The notes: a model not told the origin generated them from the letters alone. A stretch of DNA of 34,298 bases from Bacteroidales bacterium (GCA_017449065.1 JAFSKF010000024.1:1-34298), one strand, 5' to 3'. Shown: positions 17,174 through 25,109, numbered from the stretch's first letter. Made by a program: numbers and translations.

Positions 17174-17229
17174 TTTATCTTAGTTTTTAATACCTTTTAA
17201 TCACACCTTGAATAAATCAATTCAATGCG

Positions 17230-17261
17230 CAAAAGTAACTTAAATATTTCAATTCGCCAAA
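17230..17261 (-). promoter_or_regulatory. Promoter of lysC (TTTG -33 and TACTTTTG -7)
   Basis: On the minus strand TTTG (17258-17261) is followed after 20 bases by TACTTTTG (17230-17237), matching the Bacteroidota consensus TTTG-N19-21-TAnnTTTG. Transcription would start near 17224, leaving a leader of about 50 bases, too short for a lysine riboswitch. Confidence 0.8.
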
Positions 17262-17302
17262 CTTTTTTGTCAAAAAATATGTTTTTTAGCATATTTTCGG
17301 AC

Positions 17303-18721
17303 TTATTCGAGCATATCGTCACTTGGATTAACCAAGTATAGTGTTTGCGTAGCACGTGTAAAAGCGGTGTACATCCAGCGGTAGAAGTCGATGCCGAGGT
17401 GTTCCGGATTGATGTACCCTACATCCAAATAAACGTCGCTCCATTGTCCGCCCTGACTTTTGTGACAGGTTACACAATAAGCATATTTGACTTGCAAAGC
17501 ATTGAAATACGGGTTCTCTTTGATGGCTTTATAGAGGTCTCTCTGATTCCTGATTTCCGGATAATCCTGCGCGATATTGACAAAGAGTTCCTGCATACGG
17601 CTTTGCGGCAAACTTGGACCCTCGGCGGTCAAAGTGTCGAGCAGCAGGGTCACTTCTGTCTCGATATCGTAGTCAGGCAACCGGATTTCGGCATCGGCGA
17701 AACGGAAGCCGTATATTTCCCGTTCATTGCGAACACGTTGCACTTCCACGATGTCTCCGTTGGCGATAAACGGAAGCTGATCGAAGTCGCGCCCCCAATA
17801 GTAGTTGTTACGAACCACCAACAACCTATCGCCCGCCGACAATTCTTCTTCTCGTCCCAGAATCCGGTTGCGCACGCCTGCATTAAACTGATTGGCTCGC
17901 GCGTTGGAACGAGTGATAATAATCGTATCGTCGAGGCCTGCCCTACTGTACGAACTTTCCAGACATTCCAAAAACTCATAACTGTCAATACGGCACACAT
18001 CCTTAAATTGCTTGTATCTGATGCGAGGCAAAGCATCCACCTGTCCGGCGCCCAGCTGGCGACGCAATTCGGTGGCATTGGCCAAGATGCCGGAATCGAG
18101 CTGCTGACGGGCAACTTCGGTCAGCTGGGCTTCGACTACCTGCAAACCGTAGGCTCCCAATTGGCTGACATCGAGTGCCGGACTTCTAACCTGTCCGACC
18201 GGCGGCAACTGGGCATCGTCGCCCACCAGCAACAGACGGCAACCGTCAGCGCTATAAACGAATTCAATCAGGTCGTCCAACAGATTACCCGTCCCGAAAG
18301 GAGAACCTTCATTGAGGGTGGAAATCATTGAGGCCTCATCGCAGATAAACAAAGTGCCCGGCTGACGGTTTTCCAAAAGTTGGAAACCTTCCATTTCGAC
18401 GTGAAACCGCTGCTGCCTGTAGATACTTTTATGGATAGTATAGGCAGGCTTATCGGACATCATCGAAAAGACCTTGGCCGCACGACCGGTCGGCGCCATC
18501 AGGAAGGTTTTCATCTTCAGTTCTCCCATCACCTTCACCAATGCGCCAATCAGTGAGGTTTTGCCGGTTCCGGCGTACCCCCTCAGCAGAAAAATCCGCT
18601 CCCTTCCCGGATTGGCAAGAATGAATTCTGACAGCAGCAATAGCGTCTTTTGCTGTCCTTTATTGGCAATAAAAGGCAGTTTTTGAGCTATTTTATTTGC
18701 AAAATCGTCAAATATCGACAT
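17303..18721 (-). CDS. RecD-like ATP-dependent DNA helicase (superfamily 1)
   Basis: 472 residues from the ATG at 18721 (MSIFDDFANKIAQ). Earlier in-frame starts lie upstream of the -7 box and are rejected. Helicase motifs: Walker A GYAGTGKTS (48-56), APTGRAAK (motif Ia), Walker B ICDEASM (DEAS 128-131), LVGDDAQLPPVG (motif III, 165-176), and near the C-terminus CHKSQGGQWSDVYLDV (motif V) and YTAFTRATQTLYLV (motif VI). It is shorter than full RecD or RecD2 and lacks their N-terminal extensions. It is presumably a 5'-3' DNA helicase in repair. It diverges from the gene at 18822. Confidence 0.88.
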   Translation of the reverse strand: MSIFDDFANKIAQKLPFIANKGQQKTLLLLSEFILANPGRERIFLLRGYAGTGKTSLIGALVKVMGELKMKTFLMAPTGRAAKVFSMMSDKPAYTIHKSIYRQQRFHVEMEGFQLLENRQPGTLFICDEASMISTLNEGSPFGTGNLLDDLIEFVYSADGCRLLLVGDDAQLPPVGQVRSPALDVSQLGAYGLQVVEAQLTEVARQQLDSGILANATELRRQLGAGQVDALPRIRYKQFKDVCRIDSYEFLECLESSYSRAGLDDTIIITRSNARANQFNAGVRNRILGREEELSAGDRLLVVRNNYYWGRDFDQLPFIANGDIVEVQRVRNEREIYGFRFADAEIRLPDYDIETEVTLLLDTLTAEGPSLPQSRMQELFVNIAQDYPEIRNQRDLYKAIKENPYFNALQVKYAYCVTCHKSQGGQWSDVYLDVGYINPEHLGIDFYRWMYTAFTRATQTLYLVNPSDDMLE

Positions 18722-18741
18722 ATTTTTAAAAATTTTCGGCA

Positions 18742-18749
18742 CAAAGATA
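18742..18749 (-). promoter_or_regulatory. -7 box for the RecD-like helicase gene
   Basis: The minus strand reads TATCTTTG, a full TAnnTTTG match, 20 bases upstream of the ATG at 18721. No TTTG is seen at the -33 distance. Confidence 0.6.
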
Positions 18750-18770
18750 AACATTTTCCGAAAAAGTAAG

Positions 18771-18778
18771 TATATTTG
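18771..18778 (+). promoter_or_regulatory. -7 box for the gene at 18822
   Basis: TATATTTG matches TAnnTTTG. Transcription would start near 18784, giving a leader of about 38 bases. It is only 21 bases from the divergent -7 box of the helicase gene. Confidence 0.6.
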
Positions 18779-18821
18779 CACTCAGAAAAATCTAAAAAAA
18801 CATAAATCAAAAGTCAAAATC

Positions 18822-19520
18822 ATGAAAATGGTATTAAACCTCATCCTCGTTGCAGCCGCAGTTCTGCTTGGTTGGATGTGCTATGAGAGTATTCAGATTC
18901 CAGTTCAGTTTAAGGCTGATGTTGCCAAACGCGACGAAGTTGTAATTCAGCGTTTGAAAGACATCCGTACTTTGCAGGAAGCACACCGCGACCTCTATCA
19001 GCAGTATTGCGGCAGCTGGGCAGAACTGATTAATTTTGCGAAAACCGACAGCGTGAAGATCTGCCAGAAGATCGGTACCCTTACTGACGAGCAATTGGCC
19101 GATGGTCTGAACGAGAAGAAGGCATGGGAATATCTTTGCAATCCAAAAAAGTATTCTAAAGAGATTGCCAAATACAATCTGAGCAAGGAAACCTTCAGCC
19201 GCGATACCGTCAAGGTGAACGTGCTTGACAATGACTCTTCCCTGATGAACCGCAAGGTTTGGGAGTGGATCGACAGAATTCATATTGTTCCTTTCACTGA
19301 GAATGATACTTTCGAACTCCAACTGGGCTCTGTCACCACTGCTTCCGGATACGAGATGAGCCTCTTCGAAGCTCGCGTTCCTTTCGCCGTATATCTGAAA
19401 GGTCTGAACGAGGGCGAGCTGGCTAACAAGATCCAGGAACGCAAGGATATGGAGAAATACGAAGGCTTGAAGGTTGGTGATGCCGAGCAGGCTAACAACA
19501 ATGCCGGTAACTGGGAATAA
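18822..19520 (+). CDS. Membrane-anchored protein of unknown function, conserved in Bacteroidales
   Basis: 232 residues. A single N-terminal hydrophobic segment (about 3-22, MVLNLILVAAAVLLGWMCY) is followed by a helical region (VVIQRLKDIRTLQEAHRDLYQQY), a mixed domain, and a conserved-looking C-terminus, EGLKVGDAEQANNNAGNWE. I recall Bacteroides proteins with the same layout and the same NNAGNWE ending, but know of no function. The start region resembles type IV pilin-like or small anchor proteins only in having one membrane segment; there is no prepilin cleavage motif. It has its own promoter and is followed 13 bases later by DUF3822 and then rsmD, probably as one operon. Confidence 0.8.
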   Translation: MKMVLNLILVAAAVLLGWMCYESIQIPVQFKADVAKRDEVVIQRLKDIRTLQEAHRDLYQQYCGSWAELINFAKTDSVKICQKIGTLTDEQLADGLNEKKAWEYLCNPKKYSKEIAKYNLSKETFSRDTVKVNVLDNDSSLMNRKVWEWIDRIHIVPFTENDTFELQLGSVTTASGYEMSLFEARVPFAVYLKGLNEGELANKIQERKDMEKYEGLKVGDAEQANNNAGNWE

Positions 19521-19533
19521 TCCAAACATCTTC

Positions 19534-20199
19534 ATGACAACCAACGACGTCAAACAGATATCCATCCGGCTCCAACCGGATGGATTTTCTTATGCCGACA
19601 AGTTCTATCCGGTGATGCCGGGCGCTGATTTCAACCAGCGAATGGAAGATGCGATCTGGAATACCCGACTGACAGAACTGGATGCCGAAATCCGCTGTTC
19701 AGTCGAAACCACCCGTTTCTCCCTCTCTCCAGCCGACATAGACGAAAGCGTTGCCCTGAAAATGTATCATCTGAGTTTGCCGGAAGCTGAAGGGGAAGAA
19801 ACCGTTCTTTCGCAAACCGACGCTTCACATGGTATCCGCATTCATTTCGGCATCGACAGCCGACTCTACCACTTCCTGATGCGCAATGTGGAAAACATCG
19901 CATTTACACATCCGCTGATGCGTTTGCAGCAACAATGGAGCGATCGCACGGAAGTTACGGAAGACTGTATGGTGGCGGAAGCCGAAACCAATGCACTGAA
20001 CCTGCTGGTTTACGAAAACGGGAAACTGCAAATGGCCAACCGGTTCGATGTAACTGGCACCAACAACCAAACGTATCATATCATGAACTGCTGGACGCTC
20101 TTCAACCTCGACATTCTCGACAACAAACTGTATCTGCAAACTTCTTCCGACGAACTCAGGAAGAGCTTAAGCCAATACCTCAAGCAATGCGTATCATAA
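19534..20199 (+). CDS. DUF3822 family protein
   Basis: 221 residues from the ATG at 19534 (MTTNDVKQISIRLQPDGFSY), chosen because it sits just after the preceding stop; earlier in-frame starts lie inside that gene. The pattern fits DUF3822, a Bacteroidota family predicted to have an actin/RNase-H-like ATPase fold: SIRLQPDGFSY near the N-terminus and NALNLLVYENGKLQMANRFDVTGTNNQTYHIMNCW in the second half. Function is unknown. It commonly precedes rsmD, as here, where the two genes overlap by 13 bases. Confidence 0.82.
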   Translation: MTTNDVKQISIRLQPDGFSYADKFYPVMPGADFNQRMEDAIWNTRLTELDAEIRCSVETTRFSLSPADIDESVALKMYHLSLPEAEGEETVLSQTDASHGIRIHFGIDSRLYHFLMRNVENIAFTHPLMRLQQQWSDRTEVTEDCMVAEAETNALNLLVYENGKLQMANRFDVTGTNNQTYHIMNCWTLFNLDILDNKLYLQTSSDELRKSLSQYLKQCVS

Positions 20200-20744
20200 G
20201 CGGGCAATACGGCGGACGGCGGTTTGAGGCACCTCGCAACCTGCAAGCAAGACCAACCACCGACATAGCCAAAGAAGGTCTGTTCAACATCTTGCAGAAC
20301 CGGATGGATTTTGAGGATATCCAAGCCCTCGACCTTTTTGGAGGCACAGGCAGTATTAGCTTTGAACTGCTGAGTCGAGGTGCCCAAAAGGTCACTTGTG
20401 TCGAAATGGGGCGTCAACAACAACAGTTCATCCTAAAGGTGGCGAACGAACTTCATATCGGACACGAACTGAACTTGGTGCGAGGCGATGTCTTCCGCTA
20501 CCTGAAATCGCAAACGACGGTGGCTCCTGCCGACGGACTTTTCGATTTCATTTTCGCCGATCCTCCCTATGCCCTACCGGAACTCGGTCAACTGCCAGAA
20601 CTGTTCTTGGACGGCCATCTGCTCAAAGCAGACGGATGGTTCATTCTCGAACACGGAAAAGATCACGATTTCTCGACGAAAAAAGGATTTCTGGAGCTGC
20701 GCACTTACGGTGCCGTCCACTTCTCTTTTTTCCGCCTCAGTTAG
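20187..20744 (+). CDS. rsmD: 16S rRNA (guanine-966-N2)-methyltransferase RsmD
   Basis: 185 residues starting MRIISGQYGGRRFEAP, the typical RsmD start. LDLFGGTGSISFELLSRGA is the S-adenosylmethionine-binding motif I and FADPPYALP holds the NPPY-type catalytic motif as DPPY. The enzyme methylates N2 of G966 in 16S rRNA during 30S assembly. The ATG overlaps the end of the DUF3822 gene by 13 bases; the frame is open further upstream but only within that gene. Its stop lies in a run of short palindromic repeats. Confidence 0.93.
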   Translation: MRIISGQYGGRRFEAPRNLQARPTTDIAKEGLFNILQNRMDFEDIQALDLFGGTGSISFELLSRGAQKVTCVEMGRQQQQFILKVANELHIGHELNLVRGDVFRYLKSQTTVAPADGLFDFIFADPPYALPELGQLPELFLDGHLLKADGWFILEHGKDHDFSTKKGFLELRTYGAVHFSFFRLS

Positions 20745-20808
20745 GAAAAAAATTTTCCCTAACTGGAGAAAAAAGTTTTTCCTAACTGGGGAGTAAATTT
20801 TCTCCCTA
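20742..20808. repeat. Tandem short A/T-rich palindromes after rsmD
   Basis: Three imperfect units of about 25 bases share a G/A-rich stretch running into T/C-rich sequence, separated by CTAACTGG. Each is close to self-complementary: TTAGGAAAA against TTTTCCCTAA in unit 1, GGAGAAAAAA with TTTTTCC in unit 2, and GGGAG with CTCCC in unit 3. The block starts at the rsmD stop codon and may act as a terminator or as a barrier to 3' exonucleases. Confidence 0.65.
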
Positions 20809-20847
20809 AAACAACCTCTTCTCGCGCACGTACATTTATATAATATT

Positions 20848-21885
20848 ATGAAAAAATTTTTCTTGCTTTTCGCTATCTCAATAGCCTTGCTGACAAGCTG
20901 CTCTAAAGATGCCGCTAAGTCGTATATTCCCGAAGCTACCGGCGCCCCTTACGATTTATATATTGTGATGCCGGAAGCACTCAAAGAGACCCCCTTGAAC
21001 GACTCCATTCACGCCGTTTTCGAGCATCCGATGGAATGCACGCCCAATGGCGATGAGTATTTCTATGTCAGCACCATCCTGCCGGAGCATTTCATCCGCA
21101 GCATCCGCACCTTGGGCAATCTGGTGATTGTCGATATCAATCCAGAAAACGGTTCGGATCCGCATGTTACGATGGAACGCGACAAGTACGCACGCGATCA
21201 GGTCGTTGTAAAGATGTACGGACCTGACGCCCAAACGCTCGCCGACTACATCATGACGATACAGGAAGGTTTGCGCAACGTATTCGTCAAAGCAGAAATC
21301 AAACGCGCAATGAAGAAACTGGAATCGGAACACGCCCTTGAACAGGGCGATCGTCTGTTGAAACTTCAAAATGTTTCGCTCCTGATTCCTTACGCCATCC
21401 GCAAATCGGGAAAAGGGGCTTCCGACGACTCGTTCTTCTGGGTTACCGACGACTATATCGACAAGCAGAGCCATATCGTTGTTTATAGCGTTCCCTACAC
21501 CGACGCCAACATTTTCAGCCTTGAAGGTGCGGTTGCCGTTCGCGACTCCGTGATGAAAGCAAACATTGAAGGCGGCATCGACGGTAGCTATATGACCACC
21601 AACAAGCGCATCATCCTACCCGAATACAAAGCCTTGAATGTGGGCGGCAAGTATGTGGGCGAACTGCGTGGCATGTGGAGAATGGAGAACGGTCTGATGG
21701 CAGGTCCTTTTGTCTGCCACATGCGACTTGACGAACTGAACAAACGTGTGGTGTTTGCCGAAGGTTTCTGCTATGCGCCCAACGACGGCAAACGTCGCAT
21801 GATACGCAATCTGGAGGCATCGCTCTACACCCTCAAACTGCCTTCCGACAATATGGTGAGTGACATCGAAATCACCCTTGAATGA
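20848..21885 (+). CDS. DUF4837 family lipoprotein
   Basis: 345 residues. The N-terminus MKKFFLLFAISIALLTSCSK is a lipoprotein signal with lipobox LTSC, so Cys18 is probably the lipidated residue. The remainder fits DUF4837, a Bacteroidota lipoprotein family of unknown function: YDLYIVMPEALKETPL near the start, and an internal repeat-like pair of domains with SFFWVTDDYIDKQSHIVVYSVPY and GELRGMWRMENGLMAGPFV. It lies 103 bases after rsmD and 28 bases before the pdxA-like gene on the same strand. Confidence 0.85.
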   Translation: MKKFFLLFAISIALLTSCSKDAAKSYIPEATGAPYDLYIVMPEALKETPLNDSIHAVFEHPMECTPNGDEYFYVSTILPEHFIRSIRTLGNLVIVDINPENGSDPHVTMERDKYARDQVVVKMYGPDAQTLADYIMTIQEGLRNVFVKAEIKRAMKKLESEHALEQGDRLLKLQNVSLLIPYAIRKSGKGASDDSFFWVTDDYIDKQSHIVVYSVPYTDANIFSLEGAVAVRDSVMKANIEGGIDGSYMTTNKRIILPEYKALNVGGKYVGELRGMWRMENGLMAGPFVCHMRLDELNKRVVFAEGFCYAPNDGKRRMIRNLEASLYTLKLPSDNMVSDIEITLE

Positions 21886-21913
21886 TCTCAAACCGACAAG
21901 AAAAGATTTATCT

Positions 21914-22951
21914 ATGAAAATACTTCGCGTGGGATTTACCCACGGTGACATAAACGGAATCGGTTTGGAACTGATTGCCAAAGTGCTGTCGGCTCCCGAG
22001 ATGCAGGAACTCTGCACACCTGTTATTTTCAGCGATGCGAACTGTTTCCAAACCACCCTCAGCACGCTGAATCTGGAAACGCCGATTCAGGTGGAAACCA
22101 TCAGCAATCCTGCCGATGCCAAAGACGGCAGAATCAATCTCGTCAACGTCTGCAAACCTTCCCCCGCTATCGAATGGGGAAAGCAGACAGAAGCCGCTTT
22201 GCAAGCCGAAGCCAGTTCGTTGAATGCCGCTCTTAATGCTTTTAAAAACGGAAGCATAGACCTCTTGATTACGGCACCTGGCAAACTGAACAATGACTTG
22301 GACAGCCATTCGATGAGCGACTTCATCCGACAGGCGCTCAATACCGACAAAGAGGGTTTCGACTGGATTGTGAACAACCGGCTACGAACTTTACAGCTGC
22401 ATAGCATCAAGTCTTCCACCGACTTGGGCGAAGATTTTGCCAAAGAATCGTTCAGAAACGATATTACCAATCTCTATCACCAACTTCGTCAGGACGTGAG
22501 CGAAATCCGTCCGCGAATGGCGGTTCTTTCGGGAAACTCCAAACTCGCAAACGACATTCACGAACTGCAGGAACAGGGAATCACAGTTTTCGGACCTTTC
22601 GAGGCTCAAGCATTCATCGAAGCCGGCAACCATATGCACTACGATGCCGTTTTGTTCTTAGAGGAAGAAGAGGCGCGTCATCAACTGATTTCGAAACTCG
22701 ATGCTACTCAGACATACGGCTATGTATCAGGATTGCCGTTAGTGCTTTCCAATCCGATGACAGGCATCTCCTACCCGATAGCCGGTCAGGACAAAGCCGA
22801 CGAAACTGCATTCCGAACCGCCCTCTATGCGGCCATCGACACCTACCGCAATCGCGAAAACTATGCAATCGCCACCCATCGGCCTTTAGAAAAGCAATGG
22901 GTTCCTAAGGGTCGCGACGATTATAAGTTAGACCTTACCAAGGAAGAATAA
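21914..22951 (+). CDS. PdxA-like protein lacking recognisable metal ligands
   Basis: 345 residues from the ATG at 21914 (MKILRVGFTHGDINGIGLELI), a start typical of Bacteroidota PdxA (4-hydroxythreonine-4-phosphate dehydrogenase, vitamin B6 synthesis). LLITAPGK (117-124) and the end (GLPLVLSN, PIAGQDKADETAFRTALYAAIDTYRNRENY) also align with PdxA. However, the three histidine motifs of the family are altered: GHTE is DSHSMSDF (130-137), NPHAG(E/D) appears as SGNSKLAND (206-214) with the following stretch shortened, and MYHDQ is replaced by FLEEEEARHQ (248-257). The fold is probably kept while the canonical dehydrogenase chemistry is doubtful. The frame is intact with normal codon use, so it is not simply decaying. 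It lies between DUF4837 and murA. Confidence 0.78.
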   Translation: MKILRVGFTHGDINGIGLELIAKVLSAPEMQELCTPVIFSDANCFQTTLSTLNLETPIQVETISNPADAKDGRINLVNVCKPSPAIEWGKQTEAALQAEASSLNAALNAFKNGSIDLLITAPGKLNNDLDSHSMSDFIRQALNTDKEGFDWIVNNRLRTLQLHSIKSSTDLGEDFAKESFRNDITNLYHQLRQDVSEIRPRMAVLSGNSKLANDIHELQEQGITVFGPFEAQAFIEAGNHMHYDAVLFLEEEEARHQLISKLDATQTYGYVSGLPLVLSNPMTGISYPIAGQDKADETAFRTALYAAIDTYRNRENYAIATHRPLEKQWVPKGRDDYKLDLTKEE

Positions 22952-22994
22952 GTTCTTCTTTGGCTACTAATTTTTCCTTATAACACCAGCATAT

Positions 22995-24311
22995 ATGCCA
23001 AGTTTCATCATTGAAGGACAACGAAAGCTTAGCGGCTCTATCACACCACAAGGAGCCAAGAACGAAGCGCTGGAAGTTATCAGCGCCACTTTACTGACCA
23101 ATCAGACCGTCACCATCAGCAATGTGCCGGAAATTCTGGATGTCATGAACCTCATCGATCTCATGCAATGCATGGGCGTGGAAGTCAAACATCCGGAAAA
23201 AGGTACGTTCTCCTTCAAAGCTGAAAAATTGGACGAAGAATATATGCTCAGCGCCGATTTCCAGAAAAAATCGGCCTCTCTGCGCGGGTCGGTCATGATG
23301 CTGGGACCGCTTATCACCCGCTTCGGACACGCCCAATTGCCTCAACCCGGAGGTGACAAGATCGGCCGCCGCCGCTTGGACACGCACTTTATCGGCTTGC
23401 AGCGACTGGGTGCTTCGTTCACCTACGATGGCGACCGCCACATTTATGAGGCCATCGCTCCTGCCAACGGTCTGCAAGGCTGCTACATGTTGCTCGATGA
23501 GGCATCGGTAACCGGTACCGCCAACATCATTATGGCCGCAGTCTTGGCAAAGGGAGAAACAGTCATTTACAATGCCGCCTGCGAACCCTATATCCAGCAA
23601 TTGTGCCAGATGCTGGTGCGCATGGGAGCCCGTATCGACGGTATCTGTTCGAACCTGTTGCGCATTCAGGGAGTGGAATCTTTGGGCGGCACCGAACACC
23701 AATTGTTGCCCGACATGATCGAAGTCGGCAGTTTCATCGGTATGGCTGCAATGACGGGCAGCGACATCACCATCAAGAATGTCTCCATTCCTGATTTAGG
23801 CATCATCCCGGATGCTTTCCGCCGGCTCGGCATCGTGGTGGAACAAGAGGGTGATGACTTGCACGTCCCTGCTCAGGAGCATTATACCATCGATTCGTTT
23901 ATTGACGGCTCCATCATGACCATTTCCGATGCCCCTTGGCCAGGTCTGACACCCGACCTGATCAGTGTGCTGTTAGTAACCGCCACACAAGCCAAAGGTT
24001 CGGTGCTCATTCATCAGAAAATGTTCGAAAGCCGACTTTTTTTCGTCGATAAACTGATCAACATGGGAGCTCAGATTATCTTGTGCGATCCGCATCGCGC
24101 AACGGTAATCGGTCTCGACAACCAGTTCAAGCTGAAGCGTGCCAAACTCACTTCACCAGACATTCGTGCCGGTATTGCATTGCTGATTGCTGCCATGAGT
24201 GCCGAAGGTACCAGCGAGATCGACAATATCGGACAAATTGATCGGGGATACGAAAATATTGACGGACGCCTGAATGCCTTAGGCGCCAAAATCACTCGCG
24301 TCGATGATTAA
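22995..24311 (+). CDS. murA: UDP-N-acetylglucosamine 1-carboxyvinyltransferase
   Basis: 438 residues. Lys22-Asn23 in GAKNEALEVIS, SLRGSVMMLGPL (95-106) and PGGDKIGRRRLDTH (118-131) identify MurA, which transfers enolpyruvate from PEP to UDP-GlcNAc in the first committed step of peptidoglycan synthesis in the cytoplasm. The active-site cysteine loop (GGC in most bacteria) reads GGD, with Asp121 at the fosfomycin-reactive cysteine position. The same change is known in other bacteria and leaves the enzyme active but insensitive to fosfomycin. PWPGLTPDLIS near 315 replaces the FPTD-type loop of enterobacterial MurA. Its end overlaps rimM by 8 bases. Confidence 0.93.
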   Translation: MPSFIIEGQRKLSGSITPQGAKNEALEVISATLLTNQTVTISNVPEILDVMNLIDLMQCMGVEVKHPEKGTFSFKAEKLDEEYMLSADFQKKSASLRGSVMMLGPLITRFGHAQLPQPGGDKIGRRRLDTHFIGLQRLGASFTYDGDRHIYEAIAPANGLQGCYMLLDEASVTGTANIIMAAVLAKGETVIYNAACEPYIQQLCQMLVRMGARIDGICSNLLRIQGVESLGGTEHQLLPDMIEVGSFIGMAAMTGSDITIKNVSIPDLGIIPDAFRRLGIVVEQEGDDLHVPAQEHYTIDSFIDGSIMTISDAPWPGLTPDLISVLLVTATQAKGSVLIHQKMFESRLFFVDKLINMGAQIILCDPHRATVIGLDNQFKLKRAKLTSPDIRAGIALLIAAMSAEGTSEIDNIGQIDRGYENIDGRLNALGAKITRVDD

Positions 24312-24879
24312 GCAAGAACAACTGATAGAAATCGGTACCATCCAGAAGGTACATGGCTTAAAGGGCGAAATGAATGTTTCGGTCAGCAACAGCGTTTTCG
24401 ACGACGTGCAGCGTTGTCCCTATTTGGTTTGCGAGGTGGATGGCATCTTCGTTCCTTTCTTTATCGAGAGCTATCGTTGGAAGGGAAATGCTTCGATATT
24501 ACTCAAACTGGAAGATGTCGATACCATTGCCCAAGCAGAAATGTTTTGCGGACAGCCGCTTTACTTCGACCGCCGCTGCTTTTCGAAGAAAGAGGAAAAG
24601 GAATACGAAACCGTTGAAGAAGAGGAAGCCGGCCTGATCGGCTATATGGTAGAGGATGTGAATACAGGCATCTTGGGGCCGATCACCGATATTGACGACC
24701 AAACGGCGAATGTACTCTTTATGGTCGATTACCAAGGACAGGAACTGTTACTTCCGGCAGCCGAAGAACTGATTGTCGGCATCGACGACGAAAAACGGAT
24801 TATCACTATGAATTTGCCAACCGGACTCGTTAATCCGGCGGAAGCTGAGAGCGAAGATGAGCCGTTTCTGAAAATTTAA
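24304..24879 (+). CDS. rimM: Ribosome maturation factor RimM
   Basis: 191 residues. The N-terminal RimM barrel starts IEIGTIQKVHGLKGEMNV, with the GxxxKxHGLKGE pattern of the family. A PRC-barrel-like C-terminal half follows (GLIGYMVEDVNTGILGPITDI to ELLLPAAEELI, then IDDEKRIITMNLPTGL). It assists 16S rRNA processing and binding of S19 in 30S assembly. The start overlaps the end of murA by 8 bases, so it is translationally coupled. An acidic stretch (EEKEYETVEEEE) separates the two domains. Confidence 0.92.
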   Translation: MIKQEQLIEIGTIQKVHGLKGEMNVSVSNSVFDDVQRCPYLVCEVDGIFVPFFIESYRWKGNASILLKLEDVDTIAQAEMFCGQPLYFDRRCFSKKEEKEYETVEEEEAGLIGYMVEDVNTGILGPITDIDDQTANVLFMVDYQGQELLLPAAEELIVGIDDEKRIITMNLPTGLVNPAEAESEDEPFLKI

Positions 24880-24889
24880 CACTTAAAAG

Positions 24890-24921
24890 TTTGGAAGTTT
24901 CGTAAGAAAACCATAACTTTG
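24890..24921 (+). promoter_or_regulatory. Consensus Bacteroidota promoter upstream of the candidate small RNA
   Basis: TTTG (24890-24893), 20 bases, then TAACTTTG (24914-24921): both elements match the consensus TTTG-N19-21-TAnnTTTG. No open reading frame with a plausible start begins at the expected transcription start near 24927; the next gene starts at 25110. The promoter therefore points to an untranslated transcript or a long leader. Confidence 0.8.
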
Positions 24922-24926
24922 CACTC

Positions 24927-25057
24927 GGAATTTTGAGTCATATAACGTAAGCCCGGTCTGCTTGATCCACTCGGTGGCCGGTATCTATACGGGGGTACAG
25001 GAGGGTCCTGTATCTGCACTACAAGTATAGAATGCGAGCGATTATGTGGCTTTTTTG
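24927..25057 (+). ncRNA. Candidate structured small RNA (about 130 nt) with own promoter and U-tract end
   Basis: The segment starts at the expected start site of a consensus promoter. AGTCATATAA (24936-24945) can pair with TTATGTGGCT (25042-25051) as a 10-bp closing stem, followed at once by six T residues (25051-25056), as in a rho-independent end. Inside are CCGG/CCGG (24953-24956, 24978-24981) around CCAC/GTGG (24967-24970, 24974-24977), and CTATAC/GTATAG (24985-24990, 25025-25030) around the hairpin TACAGGA-GGG-TCCTGTA (24996-25012). A closed rod with internal loops recalls 6S RNA or the Bacteroidales-1 motif, but I cannot assign a family. Stop codons interrupt it and no coding potential is seen. 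It could instead be a leader of the downstream gene. Confidence 0.6.
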
Positions 25058-25109
25058 TATCCCACCTACTCCACAAAAATAAATGTTTCACTTATAAATA
25101 TATTGAACT

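Noticed and set aside
17174..17229. A lysine riboswitch before lysC.
   Set aside because: The promoter leaves a leader of only about 50 bases, too short for an L-box, and no matching structure is seen.
24927..25057. SRP (4.5S) RNA.
   Set aside because: The conserved GGAA tetraloop region with the adjacent AGCAG motif is absent.
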